From Gammaproteobacteria bacterium (GTDB lineage Bacteria > Pseudomonadota > Gammaproteobacteria > Steroidobacterales > Steroidobacteraceae): DNA of 64,000 nucleotides. Numbering within the stretch: the first letter of the stretch is position 1; the number at the start of each line of letters is the position of its first letter. Made by a program: the position numbers and the translations under genes. The notes beneath the pieces are model-generated. The model was not told where the DNA came from. It did not search any database and saw only the letters and a list, made by a program, of their open reading frames with translations. The DNA lies in contig JANYJY010000001.1 of the NCBI GenBank assembly GCA_025358295.1, forward strand, positions 62,001-126,000. Reading direction: 5' to 3'. Of this stretch, positions 27,540 to 36,255 are shown piece after piece.

Positions 27540-28478
27540 TCAGCGCCGCGGCAGTCGAATCGATTGTGTCAGATAGAACAGGCGCTTCATTTCATTGCGG
27601 GCCCGCGTCACGGTGGCGAGAACCAAGCCACAAACCAGGCTCAACAACCCAGACACGAACAAGCCGACGATCAACACGGCGGTTGGCAGGCGCGGCACCA
27701 GATGCGTTTCCAGGTAGGTCAGCCATAACGGCACTGCAAGCAGTACTGCCGATAGCACCAGGAGGCCGGCGACAACTCCAAAAAATGCCAGCGGCAATTC
27801 CTCTTTCACGAGAAGCGCTATGTATTTGAGGATCCGGTAGCCGTCGCGATACGTCGATAACTTGCTCGAGCTTCCCGGCGGCCGTTCTTTGTAGGCAGTG
27901 CGCCGCTCAACGATGGGGCAGCGCAGCTGCAACGCATGCACAGTCAATTCAGTTTCGATTTCAAAGCCCGACGAGAGCGAGGGGAAACTCTTGACGAAGC
28001 GTCGCGACATGACACGATAGCCGGACAACATATCCCGCGAACGATTGCCGAATATATAGGCCACCAGGCTGGTCAGCAGCCAGTTGCCGAATCGATGTCC
28101 GCGCCGGTAGGCAGCGCTGCCGCTTTCTTCGCGAATTGCGGTCACCATATCGACCGACTCGGTCAACAAAATGTCGATCATGACAGGAGCGGCCGATGCG
28201 TCGTAGGTGTCGTCGCCGTCCACCATGACATAGATGTCAGCCTCAACGTCCGCAAACATGCGCCTGACAACGTTTCCCTTGCCCTTTTGAGGTTCGGATC
28301 GAACCACCGCTCCGTGCTCTCGGGCAACGCGTGCGGTATCGTCGGTCGAGCAATTGTCGTAAGCGAAGATGGTCGCCTCCGGCAACGCGGCGCGAAAATT
28401 GTCGACCACTTTGCCGATGGCGACCGCTTCGTTATGGCAGGGAATGAGTACGGCGATGAAAGGTGCGGTCTGCGACAT
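27540..28478 (-). CDS. GT2 family glycosyltransferase (polyprenyl-phosphate sugar synthase, GtrB-like)
   Basis: The 312-residue protein begins AVLIPCHNEAVAIGKVVDNF, carries FAYDNCSTDDT and the metal motif VDGDDTY, and ends in two membrane helices at about residues 230-290. This matches DPM1/GtrB enzymes that make a polyprenyl-phosphate sugar on the cytoplasmic face. It lies 8 bases upstream of gtrA and 1 base downstream of a GT-C gene, so the three probably work together. Confidence 0.92.
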   Translation of the reverse strand: MSQTAPFIAVLIPCHNEAVAIGKVVDNFRAALPEATIFAYDNCSTDDTARVAREHGAVVRSEPQKGKGNVVRRMFADVEADIYVMVDGDDTYDASAAPVMIDILLTESVDMVTAIREESGSAAYRRGHRFGNWLLTSLVAYIFGNRSRDMLSGYRVMSRRFVKSFPSLSSGFEIETELTVHALQLRCPIVERRTAYKERPPGSSSKLSTYRDGYRILKYIALLVKEELPLAFFGVVAGLLVLSAVLLAVPLWLTYLETHLVPRLPTAVLIVGLFVSGLLSLVCGLVLATVTRARNEMKRLFYLTQSIRLPRR

Positions 28479-28479
28479 T

Positions 28480-29736
28480 TTATGTTCTCAAACGGGTAAG
28501 CCCGCGTGGTGCAAAGATACCGACGGCCACTGCCAGCATTCCCGGCACCAACACCACTGAATATCGGGCCAGAGCAATCGTCGGCAGATGGGCGAAATAA
28601 TACAGAACAATCAGGCACACGCAGATACCCACGCTACCCTTGAGTTCGCTGCGGCGGGTAACGAGAAACGCGCAAAACCAGGCCAACAGCGGCAGTTGGA
28701 ACAGCGCCACCGCCAGCGATTTGCCCGCGGTATCGCCGAATGTCCAAAAGAGCAGCAGATCGTAGCTGATTTTCTTGATGAAAAAACTGGGACTGTCCAC
28801 GAGTTTTTGAATGGCCGTGTGGCGGCGGGCGTCGTCGAGCTGAACATGTTTCTGCAACTCGCTGCTGCCCGGCGTAAAGTCCACATCCTCCTCTTCCCGC
28901 ATTCGCGCGACGCTCAACGGATAAAGCGCAGAAACGGAGAAGGGCGCGCGATTGAAATCTTCGACGAAGTCATTTCCCTGATGAAGAGTGAACCCGGTAT
29001 TTCCCACCTCCGGCGCAAATACTCCCGTCAGCAGGCCATTGCGAATGGTCCAAGGCATCACCACCAACACGCCGGACAGCAAGACGAGCAGCGCCAACAG
29101 GGGAGAAACCCGCTTGCCGAAAGGCAGCGACAATAACAGCGGAACAAGAACCAGAAATGGCGTATACACCGATTTGGCCATGACGCTCAAGCCAACGATC
29201 AGGCCGACCAGCAATGCGGCGCCGCGAGTCGGTCCCTGCTTGAACTGCACAACAGCTGCGATCAGCGCGGTGAAAAGAAACATCATCAGCGGCTCAACCC
29301 ATATTCTGCTCGTATACCAGATCAAAAAAGGGTCGATGGCGCACAGTCCTGCCGCGAGCACCGCCAGCTGAGCATTCCAGAGGGCTTTGGCCGTCCAAAA
29401 GACAATGACGCAGGTCAGGCCGAACAGCACACATTGCACCAATTGAACCGACGCGGGCCACCAGCCGCCGCTTACTGCGAGAGTTCCGGCGATGAGCAGC
29501 GGATAGAGCGGCCCGCGCGCCGAAGACGACTCTGTGCTGGGGTAATAAGAAAACGAGTGATTCTTCCAAATACCGAACCCAAGCGGACCGTGCAGATCCG
29601 GATCCAGTACGGCGTGGTGGTAGTCGCCGATCGCCGGATAGATGCACAGCGCAAACGCCAGCGACACTGCTGCTCCGGCCAGTCCGATGTACCAGCCGAC
29701 ACCGCGCAAGCCGCCCAAACGGCGCAGGAAGTTCAT
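28480..29736 (-). CDS. GT-C family membrane glycosyltransferase (PMT_2/ArnT-like)
   Basis: The 418-residue protein has about ten membrane segments and a first outer loop DPDLHGPLGFGIWKNHSFSY, where GT-C enzymes place their acidic catalytic residue. It uses polyprenyl-linked donors at the periplasmic face. The ATG at 29736 overlaps the stop of the preceding GT-C gene as ATGA; this start is better than one at 29793, which would add 19 residues inside that gene. With GtrA and GtrB neighbours it probably adds a side sugar. Confidence 0.88.
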   Translation of the reverse strand: MNFLRRLGGLRGVGWYIGLAGAAVSLAFALCIYPAIGDYHHAVLDPDLHGPLGFGIWKNHSFSYYPSTESSSARGPLYPLLIAGTLAVSGGWWPASVQLVQCVLFGLTCVIVFWTAKALWNAQLAVLAAGLCAIDPFLIWYTSRIWVEPLMMFLFTALIAAVVQFKQGPTRGAALLVGLIVGLSVMAKSVYTPFLVLVPLLLSLPFGKRVSPLLALLVLLSGVLVVMPWTIRNGLLTGVFAPEVGNTGFTLHQGNDFVEDFNRAPFSVSALYPLSVARMREEEDVDFTPGSSELQKHVQLDDARRHTAIQKLVDSPSFFIKKISYDLLLFWTFGDTAGKSLAVALFQLPLLAWFCAFLVTRRSELKGSVGICVCLIVLYYFAHLPTIALARYSVVLVPGMLAVAVGIFAPRGLTRLRT

Positions 29737-31736
29737 GGCCCGGACGCCGCCGTGATCAGCAGCACGTCCGCCGTGCCCGAGTCTGCCGTCCATACGCGCG
29801 TCACCGACCAGCCCGCCGTGGCGGCGTAGCCCATGATGCTCTGCTCCGCCACTGCAAAGACGGTGGCGAACACGCGATGCTTCGCTGCAACCACAGGAAC
29901 CAAGGCGGCAAGCGTGTAGATCACGGGCCGATTGGTCCAGCGCTCCGTCTTACCGTCCGAACAGACATACGTCTCGTAGCGGGCGTCTCCCACGTCGAGA
30001 AAGGAATAATCAATATGCGCGTAATATTGGTCCAGACTTGGAATGCCCGTAATGACCGCATCGCCGGGTTGAACATGTGCGTCGAGCCACTCTGCGGCGC
30101 CGCGCACATCGTTTCTCGGGTAGTAGTGCTCGGCGCGGTGCCTCGGCATGCCGACCCGAAAATTGGTTCTGGCTGAGTCCACTTCCAGGATGTGGCGCGG
30201 CTGAAAATCCTCACTGAGTGCAAAACAAAGCAGCGGCACCGCTAGCGGGAACAGTATCGGCAGGCGGCGCATCCTCTCCCGCTCCTGCATGGCCGGTAGG
30301 ATTGCGCAGATGGCAAAAAGAGCGAGCAGTGGGTAGAGAAAAAAGGTGTAGCGGGTCTCGATACGATCCGTGGGCGAGGCACCTACGACAAGCACCAATA
30401 CGACCGTCAGACTCAGCAGCACCGCCACCGGGTCGCTGCCACCGCGATCGCCGGCAATCGCGCGCCGGCATAAATATACAATCGCCGCGACGATTCCCAA
30501 AGAGAGAAAGGGTGCGGTACGAAGCCACGGGCGCACGACGTGATCGAGTACATTGGGATATCCCCACAGAAACCAGATTGCTTCGAAATCCCCCGCCTGG
30601 GGCGTGACGCCGGGCACTGCATGCCCAGTGAAGCCGAGAGAACTTGCGGCAAGAACGCCCCACAAAAGCAGCCACGCGGCGAGCATGAGCCAAAAATATC
30701 GGGCCCGACGCCAGCTCAATTCTTGTGGTTCCAGGAGGCGCATCAGCAGCATCAGCAGTACGAGGCCGGCGACAATAAGAAAGCTATGCACTGCCGCGGC
30801 AATCAAGACCGAACAAAGTCCCCAGAAAAGCAGACCGCGCCGCTGAAATCCGGCGAGCCATCTAGCGACCGGGACAGCGCACGACAGCGGCAGCAGCAAC
30901 CCGACGCTCAAGGCCGGATGCTGGATCAGAGGAGCGAACCACTGAAAAAATTCCCGCAGCGGCGATGTGGGCTCGTCCCCGGGTCCGCCGGCCGCAGGCG
31001 GTTCGGCAAAGCCACGCAAGTCACGCGTCGCCAGATAGAGCAGCGCCAGCAACACGCATAGAAGCCCCAGCCGGCGCCAGTCTTTGAGTTTCAATTTCTC
31101 GGCGTTATTCGCGGCGACGATGGCGAACAGATTCGCGACTCCGAGCAGGACTCCGCCCTCCCAAATCAGCACGCCGAACACCGACAGGATCGCCATCCAC
31201 GCCAGACCCGCAGCACGCTTATCGATTGTAAATCGCAGATAGGCGACGAGGTACCAGGCGAACAGCGTTTGAAACGGCGCATACATCCGGGCAAATCGGG
31301 CCATCTCGATTTCCCAGACCGACAAGCATAGGACAATGACCAGCAAATATCCCGCCAACGGCCCCTGCAGCCGTTTGCCGAGAAGAAAAGCTGCCGGCAG
31401 CAGGGCCAGGCTGCAAAGGCCGGCGACGAAACGGCCGGCGAATTCGGGCGACATACCGCCCAAGCGCAGACCAGCCACCACATACTGATAGGCTAAGCCG
31501 CGCGTGTAGTAGCCGCCGCAGGGGAATGCCGGCAAGCCGCTGCGCAACACATTGTCGATGGAGCGCGATATGTAGAATTCATCGGCGCCAAGTGGCCACG
31601 TGCCGATGCCTTTAAAACGTCCGTAGACCCCCGCCAGCAGCGCCATGGCGCCCAACAGGAACATTATCGCGGCCACGGCCGGCCGGCCTCTCAATGCCTT
31701 CCAGCCCCCGCTCATGAGGTTCCAGTCGCTGCTCAC
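29733..31736 (-). CDS. GT-C family membrane glycosyltransferase, large
   Basis: The 667-residue protein has around a dozen membrane helices and a C-terminal periplasmic domain of about 150 residues. The motif PLGADEFYISRS after the first helix matches the catalytic acidic pair of PMT/ArnT enzymes. It probably transfers a sugar from a polyprenyl-phosphate donor in the periplasm. It heads the four-gene leftward operon with the second GT-C, GT2 and GtrA genes. The long inverted repeat just upstream (31749-31808) may regulate this operon or its divergent neighbour. Confidence 0.88.
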   Translation of the reverse strand: MSSDWNLMSGGWKALRGRPAVAAIMFLLGAMALLAGVYGRFKGIGTWPLGADEFYISRSIDNVLRSGLPAFPCGGYYTRGLAYQYVVAGLRLGGMSPEFAGRFVAGLCSLALLPAAFLLGKRLQGPLAGYLLVIVLCLSVWEIEMARFARMYAPFQTLFAWYLVAYLRFTIDKRAAGLAWMAILSVFGVLIWEGGVLLGVANLFAIVAANNAEKLKLKDWRRLGLLCVLLALLYLATRDLRGFAEPPAAGGPGDEPTSPLREFFQWFAPLIQHPALSVGLLLPLSCAVPVARWLAGFQRRGLLFWGLCSVLIAAAVHSFLIVAGLVLLMLLMRLLEPQELSWRRARYFWLMLAAWLLLWGVLAASSLGFTGHAVPGVTPQAGDFEAIWFLWGYPNVLDHVVRPWLRTAPFLSLGIVAAIVYLCRRAIAGDRGGSDPVAVLLSLTVVLVLVVGASPTDRIETRYTFFLYPLLALFAICAILPAMQERERMRRLPILFPLAVPLLCFALSEDFQPRHILEVDSARTNFRVGMPRHRAEHYYPRNDVRGAAEWLDAHVQPGDAVITGIPSLDQYYAHIDYSFLDVGDARYETYVCSDGKTERWTNRPVIYTLAALVPVVAAKHRVFATVFAVAEQSIMGYAATAGWSVTRVWTADSGTADVLLITAASGP

Positions 31737-31748
31737 GTAGTCGACCGC

Positions 31749-31808
31749 TGCCGGCAGAAAAGCGGACTAATGAGGCGAAAAATGCGCCGCATTGCGCTTT
31801 TCTCGGCA
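31749..31808. repeat. Inverted repeat with nested palindrome in divergent promoter gap
   Basis: TGCCG-GC-AGAAAAGCG (31749-31764) pairs with CGCTTTTCTCGGCA (31795-31808), a 14-bp match with a two-base bulge. The 30-base loop contains the perfect palindrome AATGCG-C-CGCATT at 31781-31793. It fills most of the gap between divergent genes starting at 31736 and 31830, so an operator or a leader hairpin is likely. Confidence 0.6.
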
Positions 31809-31829
31809 TCTCGGGCATAGTGATTGACG

Positions 31830-32360
31830 ATGAATACGCTACTCGAAGATCTGAAAGCCCAACGCGAAGGCCTGCTCGGATTGGGATTTTGGGCAGTCCT
31901 GGTGTATCGCTTCGGGCATGCCCGCTTCGTCATCAAGAACAAAATTGTTCGTGCGCCCTGGACCATTGTCTACCTCATTCTACACAAGCTTGTTGAGATC
32001 TTTTGCGGCATCAGCATCGGCTCAACGGCGACAATAGGCCGGCGCTTCAGCATCGAACATCACGGCTGCATCGTCATTCACGGCAATAGCGTCATCGGCG
32101 ATGATTGCTTGATTCGTCACGGCGTTACTCTCGGCAATTCCGGATTGGACGATCTGTTCGGTGCCCCCAAACTCGGTAATCGCGTGCAAATTGGCGCGGG
32201 CGCCAAGCTACTCGGACGCATCAACGTTGGCGATGACGCGATCATCGGAGCCAACGCCGTGGTCGTTCGCGACGTGCCGGACAAGGCAGTCGTCGGCGGA
32301 ATACCGGCCAGGATATTGTCACGGAGCGCGCCCAACCCACCGGTCGATGAGCCGCACTAA
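31830..32360 (+). CDS. Serine acetyltransferase-like (CysE/LbH fold) acetyltransferase
   Basis: The 176-residue protein has left-handed beta-helix hexapeptide repeats (IGSTATIGRRF, HGNSVIGDDC, GRINVGDDAIIGANAVVVRDVP) and the active-site segment IEHHGCIVIHG with the catalytic His. It resembles the C-terminal half of CysE but is shorter and lacks the usual N-terminal helical domain, as do acetyltransferases of polysaccharide loci. It probably O-acetylates a sugar with acetyl-CoA; cysteine synthesis is less likely here. The start at ATG 31830 has no strong ribosome site. The 3' end overlaps the convergent GT4 gene by 42 bases. Confidence 0.87.
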   Translation: MNTLLEDLKAQREGLLGLGFWAVLVYRFGHARFVIKNKIVRAPWTIVYLILHKLVEIFCGISIGSTATIGRRFSIEHHGCIVIHGNSVIGDDCLIRHGVTLGNSGLDDLFGAPKLGNRVQIGAGAKLLGRINVGDDAIIGANAVVVRDVPDKAVVGGIPARILSRSAPNPPVDEPH

Positions 32361-33440
32361 TTCCTGCGCGTTGCGCAGCGAGTGGCGGGCCACGGCGTGG
32401 TCGCGGCCTCGATTGACGTAAGTGGCCCGCACTTCAGGATTCTCGATGAGGCGCCTGACCGCCGCAGCCAATCCGGACTCCGAATGCGCCGCGATCCCGA
32501 CTTGGCCGCGCTCCAATACCTGATCCGGGTCGACGTCCAAACTCACCACGGCCGCATCGCGCAGCCAGGATTGTATGAAGGTATTCGGAAATCCCTCATG
32601 CGAACTGGTATTGACAAAAATGTGAGCACGAGCAAGTAATTCATTCACCTCGGCATGCGTTTTGGAACCCACGTACTCCAGGTTCCCCGTGGACGCTACC
32701 GCCGTCATCAAGGATTCTTGCCACCGAAGATTCCCGCCGGCCTCGGCCGGCGCGCCAACCATGATGAATCTGGCGCCGGCGCAGTCCCGAAGATTGGCCG
32801 CCAAGCGCACGAATATCTCGGGCCGCTTCCATGGCTTGAGATTTGCGATCCAGACCACCGTGGCGGTACCGGACTTGTCAATCGGCTCCGACGCGGGTGG
32901 ATGAAAATTCCCAACGACTGCATCCGCCGCACGCCCGAAGTTCCGCCTCAACAGTTGCGCCTGATGTTCGGTTTGGACAACGATCCGTGTGGCGCGGCGC
33001 GCCCCGTAGTTGACTGCGCGTTTTTCCAAATGAACCCGCAAAAGGTTGCGGCCGGGATCGAGCGACAGCGGAGCGACGTCCGTATCGTGCGCAACATGCC
33101 AAATCATCGGAATGGAATGACGACGCGCGTAGGCGGCACACAGACCAGTGTACGCGCAGGCGACCCTTTGGTAGATCGCAGCAGGGGCAATCTTAGTTAA
33201 GCTCCGCCACAGTGAAACGGCATCCATGACATATCCCAGCCGCGGTACGCCGCCATGGCCGACCCGCACGACTTGATATCGACGCGTTCGCTCGCGCTCG
33301 TCCATAAAGTGCGTGAGATAGTAGATCTCATAGCTGCCAGAGGCAGCCAAAGCATCAATCAATAGGCCGATTTGATACTCGGCGCCCCCGCCGTGTTCAT
33401 ACGGGTTGACGATGCAGAGCTTGCGCTTCTGGTCGCTCAG
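32319..33440 (-). CDS. GT4 family glycosyltransferase, apparent CTG start
   Basis: The protein (373 residues) has the GT-B N-terminal strand KLCIVNPYEHGGGAEYQIG and the C-terminal motif HEGFPNTFIQ, where Gln replaces the second Glu of EX7E, as is usual in its subgroup. No ATG, GTG or TTG lies in frame upstream of this strand; the first such codon (TTG 33362) would remove the glycine-rich loop. CTG at 33440 overlaps the preceding TGA as CTGA and has GAGGG (complement of 33447-33451) 6 bases upstream. I therefore take CTG as the start. A sequencing error is the main alternative. Confidence 0.85.
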   Translation of the reverse strand: MSDQKRKLCIVNPYEHGGGAEYQIGLLIDALAASGSYEIYYLTHFMDERERTRRYQVVRVGHGGVPRLGYVMDAVSLWRSLTKIAPAAIYQRVACAYTGLCAAYARRHSIPMIWHVAHDTDVAPLSLDPGRNLLRVHLEKRAVNYGARRATRIVVQTEHQAQLLRRNFGRAADAVVGNFHPPASEPIDKSGTATVVWIANLKPWKRPEIFVRLAANLRDCAGARFIMVGAPAEAGGNLRWQESLMTAVASTGNLEYVGSKTHAEVNELLARAHIFVNTSSHEGFPNTFIQSWLRDAAVVSLDVDPDQVLERGQVGIAAHSESGLAAAVRRLIENPEVRATYVNRGRDHAVARHSLRNAQELVRLIDRWVGRAP

Positions 33441-34666
33441 GTGCCGCCCTCGGCGGTACGGAGCAGCCGCTTTTCGACGATGTCGGCGATGACGCCGTAG
33501 GCCCGATGCCCGAGCGCATAGCTGCGTCCGCGCTGGCCCATCGCCAATGCCGTTTCGGGGTTCTGCAGCAGCGTGACGATGGCGGCGGCAAACGGCGCCT
33601 CTTCGTAAGGGACGCAGTATCCTGCAGCGCTCTCTTCAATGACTCGTCTTTGTTCCGGATGGTCATTGGCGACGACCGCCTTGGCCATTGCCATATATTC
33701 AACGAGTTTCGTCGGCGAAGTGGACCGGAGCACCGCGGTCGGATAGAACGGCGAAACACAGACATCCGCCTCCCGCACATATTGCAGCGCCTGCGGCTGC
33801 GGCAGCTGGCCGACGAATATGACCGATGAGCCCAATTCCAGGCGCTCGACCTCCTCTTGGAGCAAAGCGAGGTCCTGCGGGTCTTCACCGCGGCCCACGA
33901 TGTATAGACGCGCCGCCGGCACAGCGGCCCGAACGGCCGCAAAGACCCGTATGAGAAAATCCAGCCGACGCACTTTGTCCAGCGTGCCCAAATACATAAC
34001 ACAGGGCACCCCGGGCGGCAGCACCCGGCGAGCCTCGGTCGACTCGGCGGCCGCATACATGTCGACTTGAATGCCCATGGGTACGGCGGTCATTTTCTCG
34101 ATCGGAATGCCCGCCGCGGCGATGTCCGACCGCATCTGCTCGCTCTGCACAAACACGTGGTCGGCTGCCGGCAGCAGACACCGGTATAAAAGCCAACGGA
34201 ATGCATTTCCCCGCAACGAATATAGCAAGGGGTACCGGGCAGTGCCGTCTCGAGCGCGCAGCAGGTAGTACTCTGGAAACGGGAAGGACAGCCAGTAAAC
34301 AAAACGGATGCGAAATATACGTCGCGCCACTATGGCTAACAAACCCGCCAGGAATTTATCCTTGACCTCGACAATATCGTATCGCGCGCTGCGCAGGACG
34401 GAGAACATACGCCAGTCGTTGGCGATCCCCAGCGCATGTTTGCGCAGGCGCCGGAACAGCGACTGTCCCAGGTCGGTGGCCCCAACCCAAACCCGGCCGC
34501 CTCGCCACTCGGTTGTATACCCGCGACGGCACGCGGATTCACTTTGTAGAATCCAGTCAATCTGATGGCCACGGCCCGCCAGCTCCGTACCGAACAGCAC
34601 CGAGACGTCGACGCGGGTCGGGGGGAAAGTATCCGAAGAGACGACCAGTAGCCGCAGTCGCGTCAT
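33437..34666 (-). CDS. GT4 family glycosyltransferase
   Basis: The 409-residue protein begins MTRLRLLVVSSDTFPPTRVD, with the C-terminal donor domain reading VMYLGTLDKVRRLDFLI and SPTKLVEYMAMAKAVV. That last segment replaces the usual EX7E pattern with the S-P-T-K-L-x-E-Y variant of one GT4 subgroup. The ATG at 34666 is preceded by AAGGCGAG and lies 14 bases after the flippase stop; a longer frame from 34987 would run inside that gene and looks non-coding. It couples to the next gene through a CTGA overlap. Confidence 0.9.
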   Translation of the reverse strand: MTRLRLLVVSSDTFPPTRVDVSVLFGTELAGRGHQIDWILQSESACRRGYTTEWRGGRVWVGATDLGQSLFRRLRKHALGIANDWRMFSVLRSARYDIVEVKDKFLAGLLAIVARRIFRIRFVYWLSFPFPEYYLLRARDGTARYPLLYSLRGNAFRWLLYRCLLPAADHVFVQSEQMRSDIAAAGIPIEKMTAVPMGIQVDMYAAAESTEARRVLPPGVPCVMYLGTLDKVRRLDFLIRVFAAVRAAVPAARLYIVGRGEDPQDLALLQEEVERLELGSSVIFVGQLPQPQALQYVREADVCVSPFYPTAVLRSTSPTKLVEYMAMAKAVVANDHPEQRRVIEESAAGYCVPYEEAPFAAAIVTLLQNPETALAMGQRGRSYALGHRAYGVIADIVEKRLLRTAEGGT

Positions 34667-34680
34667 GACTCGCCTTGGCT

Positions 34681-36249
34681 TCAGCGGGCGCCGGAAGCGC
34701 CGGCAGTATTGAGCAATCCGAGCACCCGCAACACCCGCATTTCCTTGCCCGGAAAGAGCCGTAGCAGCATGTCCCGATCGGACGCACAGAGAATGGGTCC
34801 TCGTAGATGCACCAAGGCAAAGGCTGCGAAGACGGCGCCACCCAGCAGCAGCTGCAACAGCGGCGGCGCCACGAGCAGCGCTTTTATCCCGTAGCAAACC
34901 AACACCGCGGCGCCCCATAAGGCCACGCCGGCGAACAAGGAGGTGCCGGCGTTGAGCCACACCGCCTGGCGCCGCATATGCCACCACACAAAAGAATTCT
35001 TCAGCACCTGCGAAGAACCGATGGCCAGCGCCGCTCCATATAACCCCATGTAGGGGACGAGAACGAACAAGGCGATGATGTTATAGACGGCAAACATCTT
35101 GCTCAGCAACTGAATATGCGCCTTTTCCTGGTACTGAGCGACCAGCGCAACGGGCGTCGCAAAGCTGTTGAGCGTAGCGAATCCCATGAATACGCACAGC
35201 AGCCACGATTCTTCGATGAATTTTCCGCCGAAAACCACCCGCACGAGTTCCGCGTGATAAACGATGGAATAGCCCAGCAGCGGCCACAGGACCAGAAGAT
35301 TTATATTCAGTAGAAAAGTGAAATATTGCGGCACGCGCTGCGCCGCCTCATCCGGTTTGATGGCAAAGAACATCGGCTGGATGATGTTGTCGAACAGGCG
35401 GCTCGGCAGCATATTGATCGCCATTTCAGTGAGGCGCAGATAAAACGAATAAATACCCACCGATACGGCATTCATGAATCCGGCAATGAAAAAATTGTCG
35501 ACTCGGGACTCCAAGAAAAAGGTTCCCGCGTCGTTGAAATTGTTGAACAGACCGTATCTCAGCAGCCGCTTGCGGTCTGCAGGGCTGGGCTTGTAGTCAA
35601 TTTTCGCGGGCAACGCCGCGACACAATGGCGCCGATAGACCACGCGCAGAAATAGGTAGATGGTGAAGTAAGCCGCAGTATCCGCATAAATGGCAGTACG
35701 CAAAGACAGGACACCGGCAAAGGCCAACGCAGAGTAGCTGATGAGTTTTGCGTACGACAACATGGCGACGGAACCCACGCTGAAACGGTGCATCATGTGT
35801 GCGGCCATCGTCAGCTGCAAAATCTGAGTCTGGAAATACACCAGAATCAAGACGCAGAACAGCAGGAACTGAGTTCTATAAGGGCCCAATCCAAAAAACG
35901 GGGCCACCTTGTTCCATGCCAGCAGCACCAATAGAAGCACGGCGCAATTCGACACGAAACGCAACCGGGCGATTCTTTTCACCAGCCACGCCGCGGCGAC
36001 GGTGTTGCCGACTTTAAGGAATTCAGGCTGGAAACGCCGAAGAGTTTGCTCCAACCCCAGGGAAGCGGCGGTGCCGACCAAGCCAACGAACGAATACAGC
36101 AGATTTAAAACGCCAAAGTCTTCCTGGCGCAGGGCGCGAACCAGCACCACATAGCTCAAGACCGTCGCGAGTTGCGATACGAGGCGGTAGGTGATCGTAT
36201 GGAACAGCGAGCGGCGCGCTTTGGCCCGATCGTACAGCGGTGCACTCAT
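34681..36249 (-). CDS. Wzx-like polysaccharide flippase (MVF/PST family)
   Basis: The 522-residue protein has about 12-14 membrane helices. The N-terminal FHTITYRLVSQLATVLSYVV and VRALRQEDFGVLNLLYSFVG match polysaccharide transporter proteins. It should flip undecaprenyl-diphosphate-linked repeat units to the periplasm, where the ligase/polymerase-like protein can act. It lies 6 bp after the tyrosine kinase gene in the main export operon. Confidence 0.92.
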   Translation of the reverse strand: MSAPLYDRAKARRSLFHTITYRLVSQLATVLSYVVLVRALRQEDFGVLNLLYSFVGLVGTAASLGLEQTLRRFQPEFLKVGNTVAAAWLVKRIARLRFVSNCAVLLLVLLAWNKVAPFFGLGPYRTQFLLFCVLILVYFQTQILQLTMAAHMMHRFSVGSVAMLSYAKLISYSALAFAGVLSLRTAIYADTAAYFTIYLFLRVVYRRHCVAALPAKIDYKPSPADRKRLLRYGLFNNFNDAGTFFLESRVDNFFIAGFMNAVSVGIYSFYLRLTEMAINMLPSRLFDNIIQPMFFAIKPDEAAQRVPQYFTFLLNINLLVLWPLLGYSIVYHAELVRVVFGGKFIEESWLLCVFMGFATLNSFATPVALVAQYQEKAHIQLLSKMFAVYNIIALFVLVPYMGLYGAALAIGSSQVLKNSFVWWHMRRQAVWLNAGTSLFAGVALWGAAVLVCYGIKALLVAPPLLQLLLGGAVFAAFALVHLRGPILCASDRDMLLRLFPGKEMRVLRVLGLLNTAGASGAR

Positions 36250-36255
36250 CGCAGG

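Noticed and set aside
34667-34987. Extended N-terminus of the GT4 gene at 33437
   Set aside because: The extra 107 codons lie inside the flippase gene, are Arg/Ala-rich and are not typical of the family; ATG 34666 has a good ribosome site.
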